Of a stretch of 18,397 nt of DNA, positions 1 through 7,252 are shown piece by piece (position 1 is the stretch's first letter; each line of letters begins with the position of its first letter). The notes beneath the pieces are model-generated. The model did no database searches and was not told the DNA's origin. It saw only the letters and a program-made list of their open reading frames with translations. The position numbers and the translations under genes were made by a program. The stretch spans positions 1 through 18,397 of the forward strand of contig JAURGS010000023.1 of assembly GCA_030833685.1 (NCBI GenBank). The letters are read 5' to 3'. The DNA is from Rhodoferax sp. Its GTDB lineage: Bacteria > Pseudomonadota > Gammaproteobacteria > Burkholderiales > Burkholderiaceae_C.

Positions 1-11
1 TGGCCGCATAA

Positions 12-1140
12 ATGGGCAATCGCATTCAAAAGATTGAGGTCTTTGGGGTGGAGGTGCCGCTGGTCGGCGCTGGCTTCAAAAACGCCTACATCACCAAGAC
101 CAAGCAGCGCAGTGCGGTGGTCCGGATCACCGATCAAGATGGTCAGGTGGGCCTGGGCAACATTGACCCGTCACCGGGCTACTCGGTCGAGACGATTGAG
201 CAGTCCTTGGAGACGCTGGCCGAAACACTCGGGCCAGCGGCCTTGGGCCAGGACTTCGGGCAACACGCATACCCTGACCGCACATTTGGATGCTCAGGTC
301 AGCGGCTATCTGGACGCTAAAGCAGCCATTGAAATGGCGGTGACAGATCTTATGGGCCGGCGCCACCAAATCTGTGTCAGCAGTTTGCTGGGCGGCTCCG
401 TGGTTGAGCAGGTGTACTTCAATGCCTGGATTGGCATCGTATCGCCCCAAGAGGCAGCGCAAGAGGCGCGCCGCTGGCATCAGGCCGGCTGGCGATCCGC
501 CAAGATCAAAGTCGGTGGCAATATCGAAGCCGATCGTGACCGTGTCGCAGCAGTTCGGCAGGCCGCTGGGCCTGACTTCAAGATTCGCGTCGATGCCAAT
601 GCCGGCTACTCGGTTGACGAGGCTATTGCGCTGGGCCGCATGCTCGAGCCTTATCACCTGGAGTTGATGGAGCAGCCGGTAGCGGCTGATGACTTGCACG
701 GGCTGCGAGCGGTCAAACAAGCAGTCAAGATACCCATCATGGCTGACGAATCCGTGACGGACTTTGACAGCTTGATTCAAATCATCCGGCTCCAAGCGGC
801 AGATATCGTCAAGCTCAAGGTCATGAAGCAGGGCGGATTCTTGCGAACCTCACGCATGATGGCTACGGCAGAGGCAGCTGGCCTGGGCGTGGTCATTGGT
901 CATGGCTTTGGTCTGGGTGTCAATACCATGGCGGAAATCTTGCTCGCCAGTACCAGCCGTGCGGTGCTCAGTGGCCTGGAATGTGTGGGGCCAATCAAGA
1001 CCGTGGATGACATCGTCGCGTACAAACTGGATTTAAGCGCTGGCAAGTTGCCTGTTGTGCACGGCCATGGGCTCGGTGTGACCCTGGATGAGGACCGTTT
1101 GGCCCGCTACAGTTTCTTGAATCAGGTGTTGACGGCCTAG
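12..1140 (+). pseudogene. Frameshifted mandelate racemase / muconate lactonizing enzyme family protein
   Basis: Two overlapping frames together make one enolase-superfamily protein of about 375 residues. The first frame (from ATG 12 to about 265) gives the capping-domain start, with a typical 'IEVFGVEVPL' strand. The second frame (about 268-1140) gives the rest of the cap, from 'LTAHLDA', and the whole barrel. Joining them needs one base removed (or two added) near 258-275. Barrel ligands and catalytic residues are intact: KxK (502-510), the Asp of 'DAN' (592), Glu of 'MEQP' (670), 'ADES' (742-753), a second KxK (811-819) and a 'GHGFG' loop. The two Lys-bearing strands fit the muconate lactonizing subgroup. 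Members isomerise, dehydrate or lactonise carboxylates through an enolate bound to Mg2+; the substrate cannot be read here. A TAA at 9-11 may end an upstream gene. The gene converges on the tct transporter, which may import its substrate. It could be a true pseudogene or a sequencing error. Confidence 0.82.
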
Positions 1141-1159
1141 GCCGAACTGCTCACCGGAC

Positions 1160-1181
1160 AAAAAAAGCCGCGCAAGGCGGC
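1160..1181 (-). terminator. Intrinsic terminator of the tctCBA operon
   Basis: Read on the minus strand, GCCGC-CTTGC-GCGGC forms a five-pair GC stem followed directly by seven T residues (complement of the A run at 1160-1166). It lies 26 bases beyond the tctA stop and so suits the end of the minus-strand operon. On the plus strand it has no T tract, although it could still slow transcription arriving from the enolase-family gene. Confidence 0.75.
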
Positions 1182-1206
1182 CTAGTCTTATACGGACTTC
1201 GCTGCA

Positions 1207-2712
1207 CTAAATCCGGCCAGCTTGTTTTGCTTTTCGAATGCGCGCGCGAATGGTCAACACCAGCGACACAATGATCAACACAAAAATGCCGATCGCGCCC
1301 GGACGCTCCAAAATGTAACCCGCGTGCCCGCTGCTGATCTGCATGGTTTTAAGCGCTTCGTTTTCCAGAAGACCACCGAGCAACATGCCCACGACCACCG
1401 CGGCTGGCGGGTATTTGTAGCGTGCCAGCACCCAGCCGATGACGGCAAACAGCACCAGCGCTACCGGGCCTGCCGCAGAACCGTCGATGGCGTAAGCGCC
1501 AAACGCCGCTGCCACCAAAACCACAGGAATCAGGTACCGCAGAGGCACTTTCACCAAGGAGCTTGCCAAATAGATGAATAGAAAACCCACCGGAAACAGC
1601 AGCAGGCATTGGCCAACGTTGCTCAGAATAATGGTGTAAATCACATCCTTGCTTTTGTCGATCAGGTTGGGTCCACCCACCACATCGTGCATCGCAAAGG
1701 CAGCCAGCAGCACCGCGGTGGCGCCGCCGCCCGGAATACCCAGCGCCAACATGGTGGCCATGGAGCCGCCCTCGGAGCTGCTGTTGGCAGATTCAGCGGC
1801 AATCACGCCTTCGACATTGCCCTGGCCAAATGAGTTTGGATCGTCCGAGCTTCGCTTCGCTTCTGAGTAGGACAGCAGGTTGGAGACGGAGGAGCCAACG
1901 CCTGGCGTTGCGCCGATCACGATGCCAATGATGGTGCCGCGCAGCTGGCAGATTTTGTGATCCAAGATGGCAAAAAAACCTTTGAGCATGCGCGGCGCGC
2001 TCAGGGCGCGGCCTTCATCGGCTTCGGTGATGAAGCGCGCATTGACCAGGCTGAACAAGGCACTCGCAGCCAGCAGGCCCATCAGGGCAGGCACTTTGGG
2101 TACGCCATCGAGCAACTCTGGAATACCCATGGTCCCGCGCAGGTAGCCGATGGTGTTCATGCCAATGGTGCCGATCAACACGCCAAAACAACCTGCGATC
2201 AAGCCGCGCAGGAGGCTCACCCCGGTGAGTGAGCCCAACATCAAAATGCCCCAACTGGCCACGCCAAGCATCTCTAGCGGCCCCATCTTGATCACGATAT
2301 TGGCCAAGGGCACGATCATGAACAACAGCACGACGTACGAAACCAGCGCGCCGGTGACCGAGGCGCCCAGGGCTGCGCCGAGCGCTTCGTTGTGCAGACC
2401 TTTGCGCGCCATTGGGTAGCCATCAAAGGTGGTCGCCACAGCCGATGAGGTGCCCGGGATGTTCATCAGGATGGCTGGCACTGAGCCCCCAAAGCCAGCG
2501 CCTGTGAAAATCGAGGTCAGAAAAATAATCGCCGGCAGGAACTCCATGTACAGCGTCATGGGCAAGAAGAGCGCCATGGCCATGGTGATCGAGATGCCCG
2601 GTAACGCGCCGAAAACCAGACCGATGGCCAGGCCCGGAATCACCCAGTACCAGGCTTCAAGGCCATTGGTGAGGATACCCATGGCTGAGCCGAAAGCAGC
2701 GAAGTCAAGCAT
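1207..2712 (-). CDS. tctA: Tripartite tricarboxylate transporter large membrane subunit TctA
   Basis: This 501-residue protein is the large, roughly 10-12-helix permease of a TTT-family secondary transporter, which moves carboxylates delivered by a periplasmic binding protein using an ion gradient. Length and motifs match TctA. The first half has 'GALPGISITMAMALFLP' and 'GFGGSVPAILMNIPGT', ending in 'FDGYPMARKG'. The second half repeats the pattern with 'GATPGVGSSVSNLLSYSEAK', the 'FGQGNVEGVIAAESANSSSEGG' region and 'LGIPGGGATAVLLAA'. It starts 5 bases after the tctB stop, so the two are probably co-translated. It is the last gene of tctCBA and is followed by a strong terminator. The substrate cannot be predicted from the permease. 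The family is certain. Confidence 0.95.
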   Translation of the reverse strand: MLDFAAFGSAMGILTNGLEAWYWVIPGLAIGLVFGALPGISITMAMALFLPMTLYMEFLPAIIFLTSIFTGAGFGGSVPAILMNIPGTSSAVATTFDGYPMARKGLHNEALGAALGASVTGALVSYVVLLFMIVPLANIVIKMGPLEMLGVASWGILMLGSLTGVSLLRGLIAGCFGVLIGTIGMNTIGYLRGTMGIPELLDGVPKVPALMGLLAASALFSLVNARFITEADEGRALSAPRMLKGFFAILDHKICQLRGTIIGIVIGATPGVGSSVSNLLSYSEAKRSSDDPNSFGQGNVEGVIAAESANSSSEGGSMATMLALGIPGGGATAVLLAAFAMHDVVGGPNLIDKSKDVIYTIILSNVGQCLLLFPVGFLFIYLASSLVKVPLRYLIPVVLVAAAFGAYAIDGSAAGPVALVLFAVIGWVLARYKYPPAAVVVGMLLGGLLENEALKTMQISSGHAGYILERPGAIGIFVLIIVSLVLTIRARIRKAKQAGRI

Positions 2713-2717
2713 GAGGT

Positions 2718-3206
2718 TTACTTCAGAAAGATATTGGGCATCTGAAAAGGCACCAGCAGCTGGTAGCCCTTAATGATCAACACCGTGGTGATGAGCGAGA
2801 ACAATAGAACGACCCACCAGCGACGTTCACCACCAACCAGCAGCGCAACGGCACAGAACGTAGCCACAGACACATCGAATCCGATGGAGAACATGCCCCA
2901 CACCATGGCGGCAAAGCTCAGCATGAGCGCCAGGATTTTCAAAAACTCGCTGCGTCCGAGCTTTTCTGGCTTCAGGCCCTCAGGCAGTGCTTCTTTGCGA
3001 ACGCATTGGGGCAACACGGCCAGCAGCATGATCAGGAAGGCAATGATCACAGGCTGGACCATCAGGGTGTTTTCAATGTCTAGCGATGAGGCACGCAGGT
3101 CCTGTAGGTACCACAGCGCCCAAGCCCCCATGCCCATGACAGTGAGCAAATGCCCCCAATCCACAGACAGCCGGGTGGCGGGGCGATTGTGTTGGGTATC
3201 AGTCAT
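2718..3206 (-). CDS. tctB: Tripartite tricarboxylate transporter small membrane subunit TctB
   Basis: This 162-residue protein with about four hydrophobic segments lies between the binding protein and the large permease gene, exactly where TctB belongs. Segments are visible near residues 18-34, 48-66, 92-112 and 118-150, with a charged loop 'EALPEGLKPEKLGRSEF' between the second and third. TctB proteins are poorly conserved, so the call relies on size, topology and position. No convincing Shine-Dalgarno sequence precedes ATG 3206. The gene is separated from tctC by 91 bases that contain a terminator-like hairpin, so its expression may be lower than that of tctC. Confidence 0.9.
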   Translation of the reverse strand: MTDTQHNRPATRLSVDWGHLLTVMGMGAWALWYLQDLRASSLDIENTLMVQPVIIAFLIMLLAVLPQCVRKEALPEGLKPEKLGRSEFLKILALMLSFAAMVWGMFSIGFDVSVATFCAVALLVGGERRWWVVLLFSLITTVLIIKGYQLLVPFQMPNIFLK

Positions 3207-3248
3207 ACATGAGTCCGAAAAGGAAGCAGATCATAGTACGAGCGCAAT

Positions 3249-3283
3249 AAAAAAGCCCGTACACCCCAATCGGTGACGGGCTT
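3249..3283 (-). terminator. Hairpin with T tract between tctC and tctB
   Basis: On the minus strand AAGCCCGT-CACC-GATTGG-GGTG-T-ACGGGCTT forms a 12-pair stem with one bulge and a six-base loop, followed by TTTTTTATT. This is a standard intrinsic terminator placed inside the operon, 15 bases past the tctC stop. Partial read-through would make the binding protein more abundant than the permease, a common arrangement for solute-binding proteins. Confidence 0.75.
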
Positions 3284-3297
3284 GGGCGGGAGCTTGA

Positions 3298-4308
3298 TTA
3301 TTTTTTCTTGATCAAGTCCATCTGCTCGGACAATGTCTTTGCGCCTTTCAGATAAGCGGCCTGAGATTTTTCCGGACCCAGCCAGGGGTTGGGAAACTTC
3401 TGTTTTGCGGCTGCGGCCTGCCACTCAGGATCTTTCATGGCTTTTTGAATTGCATCGATCCATTTGGCGCGGATCTCGGGGCTCTTTTTGCCAACTTCAG
3501 TCGCCAGTGTCCAGCCGCGTTGTGATCCGGGGACCCACTCCACATTAAGCTTGTTTTCTTTGGCGAACTCCTCAACGGTTGGCACGTCCTTCCAATCGTC
3601 CAGGCGTTCGTCAGAAAAGTTGAGCAAAGCTTTGATCCGGGGTGCCAGGGCAACCCAGCCTTCGGCACCGACGAGGCCAATATCCACCGTGTTTCCTACG
3701 ACCGCGTTACGGGTTGGGCCGCCGCCCTTGAAGTTCACAATGCGAACTGCCTTGGGATCGATGCCCGCGCCTTGGAGTAACAGCGTGATGTTGATCAAAT
3801 CGTTGGAGCCGGGCTGCACGCCGATAGACACACTCTTCGGGTCTTGCTTGAGCGCATCAATCACCTGCTTCATTGACTTCCACTTGGAGTCCGCTGCGGT
3901 TGCCAGTAGGGAGAAGTCGGCTGAGGGCAAGTTCAGGACATCGAAGTCCTGCAGTTTGAACTTGGCGTTGGCAATGCCAATGTTGGTCGAGATGTAGTTC
4001 ACCGAGGTCATGGCGATCGTGTAGCCATCGGCAGGTTGTTGCAGCAAGTAAGTGTGGCCCAGAAGCGCGCCTGATCCACCTTTGTTGACGACGGTCATGG
4101 GCTGGCCGAGCTGCTTTTCCAGGTAGGGCGCAAAGGCGCGCGCGATGCGGTCGTTGAAGCCGCCCGCATCGAACGGCACCAATATCGTGATCGGCTTGCT
4201 GGGAAATGCTTGGGCTACGACCTGGGTAGCGGTGCTGAGCCCAGCGATGGCCACACCAGCGGCCAACAGCAGGCGCGTCAGCGTTTGTCTCTTAAAACGT
4301 TGTGTCAT
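3298..4308 (-). CDS. tctC: Bug-family periplasmic solute-binding protein TctC
   Basis: This 336-residue periplasmic substrate-binding protein belongs to the TTT transporter. I chose ATG 4308, not an upstream in-frame ATG at 4374, because GGAG lies 7-8 bases before it and the product then begins with a normal signal peptide: 'MTQRFKRQTLTRLLLAAG', a hydrophobic core and cleavage near 'VVAQA-FPSKP'. The mature start 'FPSKPITILVPFDAGG' is the Bug-family signature, the second lobe start 'NKGGSGALLGH' is typical, and 'QPADGYTIAM' follows. Bug proteins bind diverse carboxylates, amides and cofactors, so the ligand is unknown. It is first in tctCBA, has a likely promoter just upstream and its own downstream terminator. 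The paired enolase-family gene suggests a hydroxy- or sugar-acid ligand, but that is inference. Confidence 0.93.
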   Translation of the reverse strand: MTQRFKRQTLTRLLLAAGVAIAGLSTATQVVAQAFPSKPITILVPFDAGGFNDRIARAFAPYLEKQLGQPMTVVNKGGSGALLGHTYLLQQPADGYTIAMTSVNYISTNIGIANAKFKLQDFDVLNLPSADFSLLATAADSKWKSMKQVIDALKQDPKSVSIGVQPGSNDLINITLLLQGAGIDPKAVRIVNFKGGGPTRNAVVGNTVDIGLVGAEGWVALAPRIKALLNFSDERLDDWKDVPTVEEFAKENKLNVEWVPGSQRGWTLATEVGKKSPEIRAKWIDAIQKAMKDPEWQAAAAKQKFPNPWLGPEKSQAAYLKGAKTLSEQMDLIKKK

Positions 4309-4369
4309 AGGGATTCTCCATACATAGTTAAATCGAAGCACGCAAGCGCAACCTGCCGTGTTTTCCCGC

Positions 4370-4406
4370 ATCATATACCGCTCTGATGGTGGTCTGACCC
4401 TAGGGT
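4370..4406 (-). promoter_or_regulatory. Putative tctC promoter with overlapping palindrome
   Basis: A -10-like TATGAT (minus strand, 4370-4375, within TATATGAT) lies about 62 bases before the tctC ATG. The matching -35 position (4393-4398) has only a weak hexamer, GTCAGA. A perfect 10-base palindrome ACCCTAGGGT at 4397-4406 overlaps it, inside a 16-base CTGACCCTAGGGTTAG with a single mismatched pair. A weak -35 overlapped by a symmetric site suggests regulation by a dimeric factor. No regulator gene is in the window. The rest of 4309-4573 shows no clear feature. Confidence 0.38.
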
Positions 4407-4573
4407 TAGTACCTAAAGATCGTTCGTGGGGTGGGCTTGCGGCTGAGGCTTTACGATTGCCACGCGAACCGACGCCATGTTTTTGCCCGAATAGTTGGTC
4501 AATGCGGGCTAGCGCGTTTGGTGCTTAAACTCATCGACGTATCAAAATGCCCGAGAACGACTGACATTGTTCT

Positions 4574-6412
4574 ATGAACAGCGCTTTGCTTGGTTTTTAT
4601 TGTGGTGGGGTGAAGAAGCTGATGCGCTTGCATGGCCTGGCGAGCCCGCAGGCTGTGTTGCAGCGGGTGATTGATTATTTGCGCGTTGTTACTGACTGCC
4701 AGCTCCGAAGCTATGCCCAAGCGGTGCAGACAGTCGACTTGCGACAACGCGGTGGGCTGCCGGACCGGGCTTTGATTCAAGCGACCGCGTGGCTGGGCAA
4801 GACTCACACACCTGGGCATGAATCGCCAACATGGTCCGATGTGTTTGAGCAACTGCCTGATTTGAAGGCGTGGCAGTCAGGCTTTGCGTACATGCCGCAG
4901 GCGCAGTTGGCGACCTGCGCAGATGTGCATTGGGCTTTTGTGCTCGACCTGGATGCGATGGCCTTGCATGTTTTTGACAACCGCAACGCTCGCTACCCTT
5001 GGGAGGCCATCGGGTCGGCTGAGCCACCCATTTGTCAAATTGCCTTGTCGCGGGCGCGGGACCTCACCCCATCCGATTTACGCGTGCTTCAAGGTCTGTT
5101 ACAGCAAAACGTTGCCTGTGACGGCGAGCGCGTGACCCTGCCCGCAAAAGATTTCACTTCTGCAGACAGCGCGTGGTCTGACGGGTGGTTGGCTTGTGTT
5201 CAGGTGCAGGACGGCCAACCCAGCCTGTTGATGCAGCGCGCTGGCATTGCGGTGCGTTTTAACCGAATTGGCGCTTTGCGTTTGAGCCAAAGCGGCGTGA
5301 GGCATCAGCTGGGTCCTGGCATTCACCCGCCGATCCTGGCTATGGCACAGGCGATTTACGGAGAAAACGCCTCCCTGTCACAGATTTCACAGCTCGCCGC
5401 CGCCTCCCAATGTGTGCCTTTTGCGGCCAGCGAGCCAGCGCTGCCCCTGTTGGACTTGGGCCTGCGCAAATCCAATGGACTTGATCTCGTGTTGGGCCCT
5501 GCTTATTTTGACCAGTTGCGTGCGCTGATGATTCACAACGGGATGACGGTCCAAGGCTGGCGTTTTTTGATTAGGCAGCAACAGCCCGTTTTGCGCTTTG
5601 TTCTGGGGTTTCTTCCACCATCGGTGCGCGTCATTGGCGCGTTTGCTTCCTTGGTGAACCTGATGGCCAGCGCTTTGCAGAACACACCCTTGCCGTTTGC
5701 ACGCTGCCAGGCGAGTCTAAGCGGCGTCGAGCGGATTTTGGACAGAACGCGTGGCCGACCTGATCCGGTGCGCCAGGAGAACGCGCGCATCTTCTTGCGT
5801 GCCCTGGTGCGCGCCAGCCTGGACGACGTTCAAATGCGCAACCTGGACCATGATGCCCAGGATGTCTCTGACTTTGTGTACAACTGCCCAGGGGTGCTCA
5901 AGGGGGCGACCTGGCGGTCGCTGTGCCGTCGCTCAGATGACTGGCATCGTGCCTTGTTGATTGCTGTCGACCCGGCCACCGACGTGCGCTGGCCAGCCTT
6001 GCTACCGCGTTTTGTGACAGGCCCCTTCGAGGCGCTTGAGCTTGACTGCGGTCAGTTGCTCGCACAAGAAGGTTTGGAGCAACGGCATTGCATTGGTACC
6101 TATGTGAACGCCTGCTCTACCGGTGCGAGTCGGGTTTTTTCGCTACGCCGTGGCGGCAAGCGTGTGGCAACGCTAGAGCTGCAGCGAACGCACGATGCCA
6201 GCTGGCGTCTGGTGCAAATTCGCGGCAAAGCCAATTCCCCGGTAACAGATCAAAGCACGTTGGATGCGGCTGAGTCTGTCGCCCACGCGTATTCCCGAAG
6301 CGCTCAGCAGGTCCAAGCCCATGGTGGGCGTGCGGCGCATCCTGCTTTACAGCCTGGTGCCTACATGACGCCCAGTTATGTGGTGCATCGGCAAGACCAC
6401 TGGACGGGCTAA
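4574..6412 (+). CDS. PcfJ-like domain protein, function unknown
   Basis: This 612-residue cytoplasmic protein has no signal peptide or clear membrane helix. Its C-terminal third carries the pattern of PcfJ-like proteins: 'LLAQEGLEQRHCIGTYVNAC' (His505-Cys506), then 'GASRVFSLRRGGKRVATLEL' and 'WRLVQIRGKAN' near 540-552. This resembles the family's HC-x-G-x-Y ... FSLR ... ATLE ... Q-x-RG-x-x-N sequence. PcfJ was named from a Gram-positive conjugative plasmid, but relatives are common on proteobacterial chromosomes and none has a firmly known activity as far as I know. The N-terminal 400 residues match nothing I recognise. No conjugation genes are nearby. ATG 4574 lacks a good ribosome binding site; ATG 4622 is an alternative. 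Family call is fairly secure, function is not. Confidence 0.75.
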   Translation: MNSALLGFYCGGVKKLMRLHGLASPQAVLQRVIDYLRVVTDCQLRSYAQAVQTVDLRQRGGLPDRALIQATAWLGKTHTPGHESPTWSDVFEQLPDLKAWQSGFAYMPQAQLATCADVHWAFVLDLDAMALHVFDNRNARYPWEAIGSAEPPICQIALSRARDLTPSDLRVLQGLLQQNVACDGERVTLPAKDFTSADSAWSDGWLACVQVQDGQPSLLMQRAGIAVRFNRIGALRLSQSGVRHQLGPGIHPPILAMAQAIYGENASLSQISQLAAASQCVPFAASEPALPLLDLGLRKSNGLDLVLGPAYFDQLRALMIHNGMTVQGWRFLIRQQQPVLRFVLGFLPPSVRVIGAFASLVNLMASALQNTPLPFARCQASLSGVERILDRTRGRPDPVRQENARIFLRALVRASLDDVQMRNLDHDAQDVSDFVYNCPGVLKGATWRSLCRRSDDWHRALLIAVDPATDVRWPALLPRFVTGPFEALELDCGQLLAQEGLEQRHCIGTYVNACSTGASRVFSLRRGGKRVATLELQRTHDASWRLVQIRGKANSPVTDQSTLDAAESVAHAYSRSAQQVQAHGGRAAHPALQPGAYMTPSYVVHRQDHWTG

Positions 6413-6440
6413 GGTCGTTTTCTCGGAACCACGAGGCTGG

Positions 6441-7169
6441 TTAAGCAGAGCAGGATTGCAGCTGTTTGCTGTATTGGCTGCTTGGCAGCACCTTGGTGGT
6501 GGCGCCGCAGAGTTTTTTGGCTCGCCGGCCCAATTCCAGCTCGAGCTTGAAGGCGTATTTTTCAAAAAAAGGCTTGAACATGTCAGCACCCAGCACGCCC
6601 ACCGCCTGCAAACTGTCGTCCGCCTGCAGCCACTCAAGCGCCACCATTGCCAATGGCGCAGGCGCTGGCCCCGAGATCACGCTGGCACCTTTTGTGGGGT
6701 CATAGCGCGAGTTGTCGCCGCAGCAATGAATCACTTGGCTGGGCTCCTTGCCGGTGCCGGCGCGAACATTGATAAAACTGATTTGCGCCGTGGGGTACAT
6801 CATGCGATGGCTGCAGATGGCCGAGTAGGCAACCAGATTTTTGCCCGGCCCAACGCCTTCGAACGATGTGTATTCACCCTGACTCCCTGCTTTGATGGGA
6901 ACCGGTTTTGGCGCTTGCTGGAGAGCCACCAGAAATACAGGTGTGGCCTCAAAAGGGTAGGTAAAAACCAAGGGCTCGTCAGGCTTGATGGCGCTGGCCT
7001 TAATCGGTCTGCCCTGGGCGTCTACCAGTTTGGAGGGTGTAAATTTGCTCAATTTCAGCGGCTGCGCGCCAACCATGGGCGCGGCACAGGCCAATGCCCC
7101 CATACAGAGACCGGCCTGCATGAGTTGTCGGCGGTCAGATTGGTGCTTATCAAGGTTTTGGTCGGCCAT
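6441..7169 (-). CDS. Tat-exported Rieske-like protein with altered cluster motif
   Basis: This 242-residue protein begins with a twin-arginine signal ('SDRRQLMQAG', a hydrophobic stretch, cleavage near 'VGAQP'), so a folded periplasmic product is expected. It has a Rieske fold pattern: first motif 'AICSHRMMYP' (Cys119, His121), second motif 'HCCGDNSRYDPTKGASVISG' (Cys149, Cys150, Asp152), then 'GPAPAPLAMVALEW'. Canonical Rieske proteins use CxH and CxxH with a nearby disulfide pair. Here the second His position is Asp152, and the usual disulfide cysteines are Met124 and Gly151. The cluster may be absent, bound by Asp, or rearranged using Cys150. The C-terminal extension has further cysteines. 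It is divergent from the multicopper oxidase gene (83 bases between starts), which suggests shared regulation. GGGAAA precedes the start. Confidence 0.75.
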   Translation of the reverse strand: MADQNLDKHQSDRRQLMQAGLCMGALACAAPMVGAQPLKLSKFTPSKLVDAQGRPIKASAIKPDEPLVFTYPFEATPVFLVALQQAPKPVPIKAGSQGEYTSFEGVGPGKNLVAYSAICSHRMMYPTAQISFINVRAGTGKEPSQVIHCCGDNSRYDPTKGASVISGPAPAPLAMVALEWLQADDSLQAVGVLGADMFKPFFEKYAFKLELELGRRAKKLCGATTKVLPSSQYSKQLQSCSA

Positions 7170-7252
7170 GGCACAATTTCCCGAAAGGTACGCGAATCAT
7201 TAAACCCAAGACTAACTCACAAATCGCTTGGGGTGGCCTCGGGCAAACCCCA

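Noticed and set aside
127..795. Minus-strand 222-residue open frame
   Set aside because: It lies opposite the enolase-superfamily gene and shows no family features; it is a GC-driven shadow frame.
4499..4852. Minus-strand 117-residue open frame upstream of and across the PcfJ-like gene start
   Set aside because: Composition is unstructured, there is no recognisable motif and most of it is antisense to the better supported 612-residue gene.
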